Part shown: positions 1 to 7,092 of the stretch, piece by piece
Position numbering within the stretch: the stretch's first letter is position 1
Layout: every line of letters starts with the position of its first letter
From: Bacillota bacterium
Lineage (GTDB): Bacteria; Bacillota; UBA994; UBA5500
NCBI GenBank assembly: GCA_023436245.1
Contig: JAEZJZ010000090.1
Span: 1-13,464, forward strand
Direction: 5' to 3'
Length of the DNA stretch: 13,464 nt
Made by a program: the position numbers and the translations under genes
Notes under the pieces: model-generated
The model's input: the letters and a program-made list of their open reading frames with translations, nothing else
Told to the model about the DNA's origin: nothing
Database searches by the model: none

Positions 1-136
1 GCTCGGCATGCCGAGCCGATCCCTACCCCGCAGCATGCTGCGGGGTCTACGGCAGGGAGAGAAGCGACTTTCTGAACGCTCTCGCATGCTGTGGTGCTAC
101 GATACCAGGGGAATCGGACTTTCTGAACGCTCTCGC
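1..136 (-). repeat. Composite palindromic repeat, copy 1 (continues past window edge)
   Basis: Read on the minus strand, two tandem units start at 136 and 85 (51 bp apart), each opening with the same 20 bases (117-136 and 66-85). Each unit then has about 20 variable bases, CGTAG, and an ACCACAGCATG-type half palindrome. The second unit ends in a perfect 20-bp palindrome (26-45); after an 8-nt spacer comes a second palindrome with core GGCATGCC, at 1-17 and cut by the window edge. The same order recurs at 9904-10006. It lies just downstream of the tadC stop codon, and its hairpins could also stop or protect the tad transcript, but I see no clear T-tract. No coding function is apparent. Confidence 0.8.
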
Positions 137-139
137 GAG

Positions 140-1063
140 CTAGAGCCCGATCAGGTTGTTCATCACCTGAATCAGGGCCGGGCCAAGCAACACGATGAAC
201 AGCGTCGGAAAGATGAACAGAATCAGCGGGAAAAGCATCTTCACCGGAGCCTTCATCGCCAACTCCTCTGCCGCCTGCCGACGGCGCTCGCGCAGACTCT
301 CAGCCTGCATCTGCAACACATTGCTGATGCTCACGCCCAACTGATCTGCTTGAATGATCGTGCCAACAAAGCCATGCAGTTCTGCCACACCGCTGCGTTC
401 GGCCAGCGACCGCAATGCGTCTTTGCGCAGCACGCCAACCTTGATCTCATGCAGCACCTTGGCCAACTCAACGGGCAACGGCCCTTTCAGCTTCTCGGTC
501 ACCCGCTGCAAGGCGCTATCAAATCCCAGGCCGGCCTTGACACTGACAGTCAGCAAATCAAGCACGTCCGGCAGAGCCCTGAGGATCGCTTTCTGCCGTT
601 TGCTGATGGACTGGGCAAGTAAGAGCCGGGGAAGATAGCCACCGATGGCCAAGCCGATCAGGCCAAGAAAAGTGCCGGCGGCCACGCCCCGCTGCATTAG
701 GCTGCCTGCGAGCAACCCAAGCACTAGGCCGCTACCGCTGGATACCACAAACCAACCGGACCATTGCTCAGCCGTCAGTTGCAGACCGGCCATGCCTAAC
801 TTGCGCTCGGTGGTCCCGCGCACTGCACTCGGAGTCAGCCGCTGAATGCGCGCTCCACAGGCTTTGAGCAGGGGCGAGAACACGCGTTGCGAGAAGGGCA
901 GCCGCAAGCGTTCGTCAGCGAACGGTTGGTCATCGACCTGCAGATCGCTGATCGCTTTCAGCCTGCGCTCCATCTGCAGGCGCTGCCGAAAAAAGAGGCT
1001 GAGCCCGCGGTAGAGCAGAGCAAAGATCAGGCCAGATGTGGCCACGCTGATATATCCGACCAT
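140..1063 (-). CDS. tadC: TadC-like pilus platform protein (type II secretion F domain)
   Basis: This is an inner-membrane platform protein of the Tad/Flp pilus, expected to work with TadB and be driven by the CpaF ATPase. It has 307 residues from the ATG at 1063. That ATG sits 8 nt behind GGAGGG, whereas an in-frame GTG at 1072 is too close to the same Shine-Dalgarno. A hydrophobic N-terminal helix (about 3-24) is followed by a basic cytoplasmic stretch, a paired membrane segment (about 103-150), a T2SSF-type domain (about 165-270; LPDVLDLLTVSVKAGLGF is characteristic) and a C-terminal hydrophobic segment (about 275-300). It is the last tad gene seen, 39 bases after tadB, with a hairpin just before its ribosome binding site. 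The assignment to TadC rather than TadB rests on gene order and the LPD-x-LDLL motif. Confidence 0.9.
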   Translation of the reverse strand: MVGYISVATSGLIFALLYRGLSLFFRQRLQMERRLKAISDLQVDDQPFADERLRLPFSQRVFSPLLKACGARIQRLTPSAVRGTTERKLGMAGLQLTAEQWSGWFVVSSGSGLVLGLLAGSLMQRGVAAGTFLGLIGLAIGGYLPRLLLAQSISKRQKAILRALPDVLDLLTVSVKAGLGFDSALQRVTEKLKGPLPVELAKVLHEIKVGVLRKDALRSLAERSGVAELHGFVGTIIQADQLGVSISNVLQMQAESLRERRRQAAEELAMKAPVKMLFPLILFIFPTLFIVLLGPALIQVMNNLIGL

Positions 1064-1078
1064 GAACAACACCCTCCA

Positions 1079-1096
1079 GCAGCACGCTAGTGCTGC
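1079..1096 (-). promoter_or_regulatory. 7-bp hairpin abutting the tadC ribosome binding site
   Basis: On the mRNA (minus) strand, GCAGCAC and GUGCUGC pair around the 4-nt loop UAGC. A single U then separates the stem from GGAGGG, the Shine-Dalgarno of tadC. No T-tract follows, so a terminator is unlikely. The same layout occurs before tadB and cpaB. Roles in translation or mRNA processing are inference. Confidence 0.6.
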
Positions 1097-1102
1097 GCTA
1101 TT

Positions 1103-2053
1103 CTACACGTCAATCTTGACGATCTTGTTGATTGCGAACACTCCCAGGCCCATGGAGACCAAGCTGAAGCCGAGCATCATGACGCCGAGCGGATGAGTCC
1201 AGAGCAAACTGATGTATTCCGGGTTCATCGCATTCAGGACCAAGGCCAATACCGCTGGCAGCAGAGAGATCACCCACCCGGAAAGGCGGCCCTGCGCGGT
1301 GATGGTGCGTACCTCTGCCTTGATGCGCTGCCGCTCCCGAATCGTTGCAGCTATGTTGTCCAAAATGCTCGCTAGATCCCCGCCTACCTGACGCTGAATC
1401 AGCACGGCGGTGATCATCAGATCCAGATCGGCGCTGGGCAACCGTTCAACCATGCGTAGTAGCGCCTCCTCCACCGGGAGGCCAAGGCTCACTTCCCGCA
1501 GCGTGCGCCCCAACTCCGGCCCCATCGGGGCAGGCATCTCCCGGGCTGCGAGCTCCAAAGCTTGCAGCCAACTGTGGCCCGCGCGCATGGCATTAGCACA
1601 GAGGGTGAGAAAGTCCACGAACTGCTGCTCAGCCATGCGCAATCGATGACGCAAGTGCGCCTTGAGCAAGTAACCGGGCAGCTTTCCACCCAGCAGTCCT
1701 CCGAGAAACCAGCCCGGCACTGACAGCAGCAACCCTCCCAGAGCTACCCCACAGATGGCCGCCAGCCCGATTGCCCCCGCCATCTCTTCGCCCTTGATGG
1801 GCAGGCTGGCCTGCTGCAGGATATGACTATAGTGCTGGCTGAGTCTCTTGGGAGCCAACTTGCCGACAGACTGCCAGATGCCTCGCCAGCCGGGCGCGCT
1901 CCTGACCCCCTCCGCCCGCTCGCGCCGACTAGGTGTCATATAGGCTGAGATGCGTCCAGAGAGGTTCTGTTGATGGCCAAACTTCCGCATCAACCAGTTC
2001 GATAGCAACAGCCCCACCAGCACAGCGGCCAGAGCGGCAATGAGAGCAGGCAT
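1103..2053 (-). CDS. tadB: TadB-like pilus platform protein (type II secretion F domain)
   Basis: This is the partner platform protein of TadC in the cytoplasmic membrane, 316 residues long. I start it at the ATG at 2053 (MPALIAAL), 7 nt behind GGAGGTGA. The open frame runs on to 2335, but that extension only translates tandem repeats (for example repeated LEIAVLR/LEIAILR peptides) and is not credible protein. The layout is an N-terminal membrane helix (2-20), a basic linker, a hydrophobic pair (about 92-130), a T2SSF domain (about 143-255, with AEQQFVDFLTLCANAMRAGHS at its start) and two C-terminal helices (about 258-276 and 288-308). It is separated from cpaF upstream by an unusual 339-base repeat-rich gap and is followed 39 bases later by tadC. 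Confidence 0.92.
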   Translation of the reverse strand: MPALIAALAAVLVGLLLSNWLMRKFGHQQNLSGRISAYMTPSRRERAEGVRSAPGWRGIWQSVGKLAPKRLSQHYSHILQQASLPIKGEEMAGAIGLAAICGVALGGLLLSVPGWFLGGLLGGKLPGYLLKAHLRHRLRMAEQQFVDFLTLCANAMRAGHSWLQALELAAREMPAPMGPELGRTLREVSLGLPVEEALLRMVERLPSADLDLMITAVLIQRQVGGDLASILDNIAATIRERQRIKAEVRTITAQGRLSGWVISLLPAVLALVLNAMNPEYISLLWTHPLGVMMLGFSLVSMGLGVFAINKIVKIDV

Positions 2054-2067
2054 CGTCAACTCACCTC

Positions 2068-2220
2068 CAGCAATACGGAGTATTGCGATCTCCAATGAAA
2101 GCGCTGGTTGCGCAGCAGTACGGAGTACTGCGATCTCCAATAAAAGCGCTTGTTGCGCAGCAACTAGCGGCTTGTTCCTTCCCAGCAATACGGAGTATTG
2201 CGATCTCAAATAGAAGCGCA
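2068..2220 (-). repeat. Three copies of a 45-bp hairpin repeat in the tadB leader
   Basis: Units begin (plus-strand view) at 2068, 2113 and 2183; the last gap is 45 + 25 bases. Each contains a 7-bp stem with a 3-nt loop (2070-2086, 2115-2131, 2185-2201) followed by a conserved GATCTC-AAT-AAGCGC stretch. Copies 1 and 3 have the stem GCAATAC/GTATTGC and copy 2 has GCAGTAC/GTACTGC, a compensatory change on both arms. On the mRNA the last hairpin ends one base before the tadB GGAGG. Together with the array at 2243-2349 this fills the 339-base gap between cpaF and tadB. No gene is evident there. Confidence 0.85.
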
Positions 2221-2242
2221 TCGTAGGAAGCCGTTCCGGACC

Positions 2243-2349
2243 GGGGCGCATACATGCGCCCCCTACGAACGACCAGGTTGGTAGGCCGTACGTACATGCG
2301 CCCCCTACGAACGGTTGGGTTGGCAGGCCGTACATATATGCGCCCCTAC
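2243..2349. repeat. Tandem array (period 42, three units) of CATGCGCCCCCTAC palindromic repeat
   Basis: Three units share an ATGCGCCCC(C)TACG half, with ATGCG at 2254, 2296 and 2338, so the period is 42. The first unit is an intact inverted repeat (2243-2262, arms of 9, 2-nt centre). The other two have diverged left arms (GGCCGTAC). The shared CCCCTAC tail ties them to palindromes at 7652-7714 and 11358-11431. It is transcribed between cpaF and tadB. Confidence 0.75.
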
Positions 2350-2392
2350 GGGCAATCGAGTGTTCCGACAGGCAAGCTACGAGCCCTCGTTC

Positions 2393-3739
2393 TCAGTGTT
2401 GCTGAAACAGCTCCGGCGGGAGAACCACACCGCTCGACTGCAGCTTCTCGTAGCAGCGGGGCCTGATCCCGGTTGGCCGGAACTCACCCAGCACTTTGCC
2501 GGAAGCATCCCGCCCGGTCTGCTGCCAGACGAAAATCTCCTGCAAGGTGATCACATCGCCCTCCATGCCGACCACCTCCGAGATGTGCGTGATCTTGCGG
2601 CTGCCATCCCGCAGACGGCTCTGCTGCACGATCAGATCAATGGCGGCCGCCGTCTGCTCACGGATTGCCCGCATCGGCAATTCCATACCGGCCATCAAGA
2701 CCATCGTCTCCAAGCGAGACAGCATGTCACGCGGGGAGTTGGCATGGCCGGTGGTCAAAGATCCATCGTGCCCGGTATTCATCGCCTGCAGCATATCCAA
2801 GGCCTCGCCGCCGCGTACCTCACCGACGACGATGCGGTTGGGGCGCATACGCAAGGAGTTCCGCACCAGATCGCGCATGGTGATCATGCCCTTGCCCTCA
2901 ATGTTTGGCGGTCTGGTCTCCAAGGTGACCACGTGCTCCTGGCGCAACTGCAGTTCGGCTGCATCCTCAATGGTGACGATACGTTCATCCGTCGGAATGA
3001 AGCCGGAGAGACAGTTCAGGGTGGTCGTCTTACCAGAACCGGTGCCGCCTGAGACGACGATATTCAGGCGTCCGACAACAGCTGCCTGCAGGAACTTGGC
3101 CATGGCTGGACTGAGCGTGCCAAAGCTGACCAAATCTTCAATCCGATAGGGATCGCGACTGAACTTGCGGATGGTGATCACCGGGCCCTTGATCGACAGC
3201 GGCGGAATCACGGCGTTGACACGAGAACCATCGGGCAGACGCGCGTCAACCATGGGCGAACTCTCGTCAATGCGCCGACCGAGCGGAGAGACTATCTTCT
3301 CGATCACCTGCAGCACATGCTCGTCATCACGGAATGAAACGCTGGTCATTTCCAACCTGCCCCGCCGTTCAACATAAACCTGTTTGGCGCTATTGACCAT
3401 CACCTCGGTCACATCCTCGTCGTTCAAGAGCGGGGTGATCGGCCCGAAGCCCATCACCTCATCCGCCAAGTCCTGCGCGATTCGCTGCTTGTCCTGGCGG
3501 GTGATCAGCAGACCGCTCTCGCCCATCACCCGATTGGCTATTTCCAGGATCTCCGTCCGCAGTTCTTCCTCGCGAGCCACGTCGCTCAGCAAATCCGGCT
3601 TCACCTCGGCCACAATCGTCTGATGTATCTTCTGTTTGACATCCTTTTCCGGGTTGATGGCAGCCACCACGGCCTTCTCCGGCTTGGCGGCGCTGGACTG
3701 CTTCTCCGGATTCGATTCCAGTCGTCTGAGTAGCGACAT
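2393..3739 (-). CDS. cpaF: CpaF/TadA-family secretion ATPase, motor of the Tad pilus
   Basis: A hexameric type II/IV secretion ATPase that powers Flp pilus assembly from the cytoplasmic face. It has 448 residues, a normal family length. Visible motifs in order are: a helical N-terminal domain with DEVMGFGPITPLL (about 93-105); Walker A GGTGSGKTT at 231-239; an Asp box IEDAAEL (257-263); Walker B-region RIVVGEVRGGE (302-312); and a His box GHDGSLTTGHA (323-333). The extreme N-terminus carries three PEK/NPEK motifs (about 10-13, 20-22, 29-32) in a low-complexity linker. Its ATG overlaps the cpaE stop by one base (TAATG), implying translational coupling. A single CpaF serves this cluster in the window, and no second ATPase is visible. 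Confidence 0.96.
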   Translation of the reverse strand: MSLLRRLESNPEKQSSAAKPEKAVVAAINPEKDVKQKIHQTIVAEVKPDLLSDVAREEELRTEILEIANRVMGESGLLITRQDKQRIAQDLADEVMGFGPITPLLNDEDVTEVMVNSAKQVYVERRGRLEMTSVSFRDDEHVLQVIEKIVSPLGRRIDESSPMVDARLPDGSRVNAVIPPLSIKGPVITIRKFSRDPYRIEDLVSFGTLSPAMAKFLQAAVVGRLNIVVSGGTGSGKTTTLNCLSGFIPTDERIVTIEDAAELQLRQEHVVTLETRPPNIEGKGMITMRDLVRNSLRMRPNRIVVGEVRGGEALDMLQAMNTGHDGSLTTGHANSPRDMLSRLETMVLMAGMELPMRAIREQTAAAIDLIVQQSRLRDGSRKITHISEVVGMEGDVITLQEIFVWQQTGRDASGKVLGEFRPTGIRPRCYEKLQSSGVVLPPELFQQH

Positions 3740-4986
3740 TACTTGGCCGCCCCCTTCCTGCGCCGGAACAGTCCGCCACCACCGCCACCGCTTTGTGCAA
3801 CGGCTTCTGCAGCGACTTCCTGCTTGGCTTCACCACAAACGGCGTCCGCTAAGTCCGAGATACGTTTGGTCAGGCGCGAATTGGCCTGGTCCAGTACGAA
3901 GGGAATGCCCCGGTTGGCGGCAGTCATAATGATGCTGTCTTCAGCAGACAGATAAAAGTCCACCGGCCTGCCCATCGCCGGCTGCAAATCCTTGAACTTG
4001 ATGCCATACTCGTAGCTGGCACGGTTAACCATCAAGAGGACCTTGTCGTCGGAGTAACCGAGGCGGCTCATTACCTCCAGGCCCAGCTTGACGTTCTTCA
4101 ATGTGGACATGTCCATCGCGCCCATCATCAGAATGCGATCACTCAGATCCAGAGCGGTGAGCACTGTGTCTTGAAAAGAGGCGGGCAGATCGAGCACCAC
4201 GTAGTCAAAGATCTCGCGGCAGAGAGCGACCACGCGTCCGACGTGTTCTGCCGTCACATATTCCGCAAGCTCCGGCCGCAGCGGCGCCGGCAACACCTTC
4301 AACCCACAGGGGTGATTCAATAAGTAGGAAAGCAGAGTCTCTTTGTCCAGCGTCTGCTCGTTGACCAAGTCGCTGACGGTGCGGCGCGGGATCAGGCTGA
4401 GCAGCACTGAGGTATCGCCAAACTGCAGGTCCAGGTCGATGAGGCAGGTTGTCTGGCGGCGCTCAGAGGCGAGGTAGCTGGCCAGGTTAACGGCCAGCGT
4501 AGTTTTGCCTACGCCGCCTTTGGTGCTGTAGACAGAGATCACCTTGCCACTGGTCTGGGCAAAGCGGGTGGCCGGATGCTGGTTGATCTGCACGACCCTC
4601 CGCTCCAACTCACGCTCCCAGGTCTTCTGAATGCAGTCAACCAGTTCGTCGGCCCCGAACGGCTTGACCAGATAGTCCTTGGCTCCAGCGATCATGGACT
4701 TGCGCAGATACTCCATCTCACCCTGTACCGAGATCACGATCACCACGGTGCCGGGGTGGGCGGCGCAGATGCGCTCGGTGGCCGAAATACCATCCAGTCC
4801 AGGCATGTTGATGTCCATCAGCACCACATTTGGCTGCAGTGACGCCGTCTGCTTGATCGCCTCCTCGCCGTCACACGCTTCTCCCACCACTGTGAACCCC
4901 ACGCTCAAACTGAGCAGGCGACGAATATTCTCGCGCGTCTCTTCCGCGTCATCAACAATCAGGACAGTGATATTCTTCTCAGCCAT
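3739..4986 (-). CDS. cpaE: CpaE/TadZ-like protein: receiver domain fused to MinD/ParA-type ATPase
   Basis: CpaE/TadZ proteins place the Tad machine in the cell. This one has 415 residues from the ATG at 4986, 9 nt after AGGAGG; the frame is open to 5058, but that extension overlaps cpaB and has no site. Residues 1-122 are a full receiver domain with every expected residue: D12/D13, phospho-acceptor D58 in VLMDINMPG, S86 and K108 before PF. Residues 148-385 are a MinD/ParA-like ATPase with deviant Walker A KGGVGKTT (156-163), IDLDLQFGD (183-191) and VVLDLPAS (263-270). The C-terminus is a Gly run followed by FRRRKGAAK, a possible basic tail. Many CpaE/TadZ receivers lack the phospho-site, so this copy may be phosphorylated. 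It lies 13 bases after cpaB and overlaps cpaF by one base. Confidence 0.93.
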   Translation of the reverse strand: MAEKNITVLIVDDAEETRENIRRLLSLSVGFTVVGEACDGEEAIKQTASLQPNVVLMDINMPGLDGISATERICAAHPGTVVIVISVQGEMEYLRKSMIAGAKDYLVKPFGADELVDCIQKTWERELERRVVQINQHPATRFAQTSGKVISVYSTKGGVGKTTLAVNLASYLASERRQTTCLIDLDLQFGDTSVLLSLIPRRTVSDLVNEQTLDKETLLSYLLNHPCGLKVLPAPLRPELAEYVTAEHVGRVVALCREIFDYVVLDLPASFQDTVLTALDLSDRILMMGAMDMSTLKNVKLGLEVMSRLGYSDDKVLLMVNRASYEYGIKFKDLQPAMGRPVDFYLSAEDSIIMTAANRGIPFVLDQANSRLTKRISDLADAVCGEAKQEVAAEAVAQSGGGGGGLFRRRKGAAK

Positions 4987-4999
4987 CGATCTTTGCCTC

Positions 5000-5704
5000 C
5001 TATCTTCCACCAGCCACTGTGCGAGCGCTCTGGCCGGTTGTTGCTGACAGTTGCTCATCTGTTGCCGGTCGCAGGCTGAGGCGTATTCTGCCGTAGTCCT
5101 CGGCCCAAGTCAGTTGCTCCGCCTGGGCAGGGGTGACCGCCAGGGTTAGGGTCTCCGCCTCGGCGGGCGCCCGGCTGCCCATGCGCAGTTCGCTTCCCAC
5201 GGCCAGCACCTGAACATTCTGCAGCATCAGCGCCGAATGTGACTCACGGGTGCCAGCCTGCTCGTAGGATACAAGCACGTCCACCGAGTCTCCCGGGCGC
5301 ACCAGGTAGGCGACAGCGATCCGGGAGTTGATGCCGATGCTCACGGCCCGTTTGCCAGTCGGTAGCTGGTAGGCCAGGCCCGAGGTCTCCGCGGACGAGA
5401 AGAAACGACTAGAGAGCACCTGCTCTCCGGCCACAATCGGCTGCGTCGTCACCTTCCCGAGTACCTGATCTAGGCTGCTTGCAGCGCGCTGGTGTCTCGT
5501 CCCGGTGGGGACGCGCTCCAGCTTGACCATGTCGCCACCGATGATCGTGCGGGCCGGGATATCCTGCGTGGCCACCACAACCGCGTCGGTGTGCTCCAAC
5601 GTAGCCATCGCCTGCATGCTGGAGAAAAACCTGAACACCAATAGCCCCACCAGACTGGCGAAGAGCAGTGAAATCAGCAGCAGGCGTCGATTTGTCCGTT
5701 CCAT
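5000..5704 (-). CDS. cpaB: CpaB/RcpC pilus assembly protein (SAF domain)
   Basis: The protein is 234 residues, normal for Flp pilus assembly protein CpaB/RcpC. One N-terminal membrane anchor (about 8-28) precedes an extracytoplasmic SAF-type domain (about 38-105; VVVATQDIPARTIIGGDMV and ..KVTTQPIVAGEQVLSSRF) and a C-terminal RcpC-type domain (GKRAVSIGIN, VRPGDSVDVLVSY at about 145-157). In diderms CpaB works with the secretin. No secretin gene is seen here, which fits a monoderm where CpaB probably links the platform to the cell wall side; that last point is inference. The start is supported by GAGGAGGAAGC before ATG at 5704. A hairpin ends just ahead of this site, and the gene follows tadG after 99 bases. 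Confidence 0.9.
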   Translation of the reverse strand: MERTNRRLLLISLLFASLVGLLVFRFFSSMQAMATLEHTDAVVVATQDIPARTIIGGDMVKLERVPTGTRHQRAASSLDQVLGKVTTQPIVAGEQVLSSRFFSSAETSGLAYQLPTGKRAVSIGINSRIAVAYLVRPGDSVDVLVSYEQAGTRESHSALMLQNVQVLAVGSELRMGSRAPAEAETLTLAVTPAQAEQLTWAEDYGRIRLSLRPATDEQLSATTGQSARTVAGGR

Positions 5705-5719
5705 GTTGCTTCCTCCTCA

Positions 5720-5737
5720 GCGGGTCGCCAGACCCGC
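5720..5737 (-). promoter_or_regulatory. 7-bp hairpin abutting the cpaB ribosome binding site
   Basis: On the mRNA strand the stem GCGGGUC/GACCCGC with loop UGGC is followed by UGA and then GGAGG of cpaB. The flanks (UAUUGAGAUC before, GCUG after) match the 45-bp repeat before tadB (UAUUGGAGAUC, GCUG), so this looks like a diverged single copy with a different but still fully paired stem. Confidence 0.65.
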
Positions 5738-5750
5738 GATCTCAATAAGG

Positions 5751-5770
5751 CGATTCTTGAACAAGAATCG
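5751..5770. repeat. Inverted repeat between tadG and cpaB
   Basis: Two 9-base arms, CGATTCTTG and CAAGAATCG, are separated by AA. It lies mid-way in the 99-base gap, 33 bases downstream of tadG. No T-tract follows on the minus strand (CCTTATTG), so a terminator is not supported. It could be a transcript-processing hairpin or a protein-binding site, and I cannot choose. Confidence 0.5.
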
Positions 5771-5803
5771 GTTGGTACATCATCTGGCGCTTTGCCTGCT
5801 GCC

Positions 5804-6703
5804 CTAACGCAACAACTTAACCACTTGCAGCCCGTAATCATTGGCCCCTCCAACCTCGCCTTGGGTGAACATGCGCACAAAGCGACCGCGGACATAGTTG
5901 TCGTTGCCTTGGCCGCCCACACCTTCCAGGAAGAAGCCGGCAAAGCCCAGAATGCTGACTTCCCCTCGTCCGTTGGGCAGGTGGCTGATGATCGGCACCG
6001 TCACCACGCGAGTGCACCCTGGCACGAACTGCTCGTGAGTGCAGGGCGGCTGGTGATTGCAGTCCCGGATACGACTGTCCACGGCGGTCTTGGTCGGGTT
6101 GGACATGTTCCCCGTCTCCGTCAGAATCATCTCTCCCGTACGCAGCCAGGCCGGGTACCCATGCTCCAGGTTGTCCCGGTAGTTGGCGGCGCCGGTCCCA
6201 CCGAGCGCCAAGGCGCCATAGTTGCCGGTGACGCCGTCACCCAGTTTCAGATCGTAAAGCTGCCCAAACACGAAGTCCTGCCAGACGACGCCCAGAGGAA
6301 CCGCCCCTTGAATTCCGGTTGGCAGGAGCGCCCCGGCAGCGCTTGCGGCCGCTACCTCGGCTGAACTGATGCGCAGCACCCGCGCCAAGCCCAGCGCCAC
6401 CTGGCGGCTCGCCCTGGCGGTCACCGTGCCGCTTGCCAGATCGACATCAACCGCAATTTCGCCATCGGTAAGGCCATTGGCGGCTGCTGTGTCCAGGGCA
6501 GTCTGTCGCGCTACACTGCTGCCCTGCCGGAGTACACTCGCACCGGCTAGGACGGCGGCATCCACAGCCGTCTCCAGGCGGGCTTTTTGATAATAGAGCA
6601 GCCCCCCATCGATCACCACGGCCCCGAAGCCAAGAATGGCTGTGATTGCCAGCACCACGATAGCGGCCACCGCGCCTTTTTCGTTCAGTTTTTTATCTTT
6701 CAT
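5804..6703 (-). CDS. tadG: TadG-like pilus-associated membrane protein
   Basis: The 299-residue protein starts MKDKKLNEKGAVAAIVV. A short basic leader, one hydrophobic helix (about 10-32, ILGFGAVVIDGGLLYYQKARL) and a region rich in AAVLAGAS are hallmarks of the TadG-like N-terminal (Tad) family. The remainder is a soluble extracytoplasmic domain with GNYGALALGGTGAANYRDNL, a GEMILTETGNMSNPTKTAV stretch and three cysteines (DC, PC, GC) near the middle of the C-terminal half. It probably sits in the membrane with its bulk outside, as a minor pilin-like or anchoring part. The glycine in NEKG resembles a prepilin site, but there is no Glu at +5. Its ATG overlaps the tadE stop by four bases (ATGA), so the pair should be coupled. 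The function of the C-terminal domain is not established from sequence. Confidence 0.82.
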   Translation of the reverse strand: MKDKKLNEKGAVAAIVVLAITAILGFGAVVIDGGLLYYQKARLETAVDAAVLAGASVLRQGSSVARQTALDTAAANGLTDGEIAVDVDLASGTVTARASRQVALGLARVLRISSAEVAAASAAGALLPTGIQGAVPLGVVWQDFVFGQLYDLKLGDGVTGNYGALALGGTGAANYRDNLEHGYPAWLRTGEMILTETGNMSNPTKTAVDSRIRDCNHQPPCTHEQFVPGCTRVVTVPIISHLPNGRGEVSILGFAGFFLEGVGGQGNDNYVRGRFVRMFTQGEVGGANDYGLQVVKLLR

Positions 6704-7092
6704 TCTTTTTTCATCACCGCCTGTCCGGTAACAGTGAACGGGTTAGGTAACATCTTCTGTACGATTGGGGTCAGTACTGGTAGCCGGTAATGCACCTCCA
6801 CGGTGATGGTGGTGCCCGGATAGCGGCTCGATTGGCCGGGGCTGACTTGCACTGTCAGGGCGGTCGCGGACAGAGGTGCAGCCGCCGTAAGTGCAGTCTC
6901 CTCAATCTCTGCGTCAGTTGCGCCAATTGCGGCCTGCCGGGCAGCCTCGCGGGCAGCAGTGGTCACGGCCAGATAACCGTGATAAATACGCCCAAAATCG
7001 ATGATGCCCATGATCAGCAGTAGCAAGATGGGGAGCACGATAGCCAACTCCACCATCGCCTGCCCACGCCGATCCGACTGCAGTTGCTTCAT
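6700..7092 (-). CDS. tadE: TadE-like pseudopilin
   Basis: The protein is 130 residues starting MKQLQSDRRGQAMVELAIVL. The RRG/QAMVE leader has Glu at +5 after the glycine, a prepilin-peptidase-type site like that of TadE/TadF pseudopilins, followed by a hydrophobic helix (about 14-36, ending in DFGRIYHGYLAV) and a small soluble domain. FGRIYHGYLAVTTAAREAAR is typical of the TadE family. The start at 7092 overlaps the tadV stop as ATGA, like the tadE-tadG junction. An in-frame ATG at 7101 (adding MAA) is the alternative, and neither has a strong Shine-Dalgarno. It is expected to be processed by the neighbouring peptidase. Confidence 0.86.
   Translation of the reverse strand: MKQLQSDRRGQAMVELAIVLPILLLLIMGIIDFGRIYHGYLAVTTAAREAARQAAIGATDAEIEETALTAAAPLSATALTVQVSPGQSSRYPGTTITVEVHYRLPVLTPIVQKMLPNPFTVTGQAVMKKE

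Noticed and set aside
8..622. Plus-strand open frame of 204 codons opposite tadC
   Set aside because: It is the mirror frame of a gene with clear family motifs, with Gln/His/Arg-rich composition typical of antisense frames.
2054..2335. N-terminal extension of tadB by 94 codons
   Set aside because: It translates the tandem repeats into repeated peptides, lacks a ribosome binding site, and a perfect GGAGGTGA precedes the ATG at 2053.
2068..2349. CRISPR array
   Set aside because: The units are repeat throughout with no unique spacers of even length, spacing is irregular (45, 70, 42), and no cas genes are present.
4987..5058. Upstream extension of cpaE
   Set aside because: It overlaps the end of cpaB and lacks a ribosome binding site; AGGAGG precedes the ATG at 4986, which begins the receiver domain.
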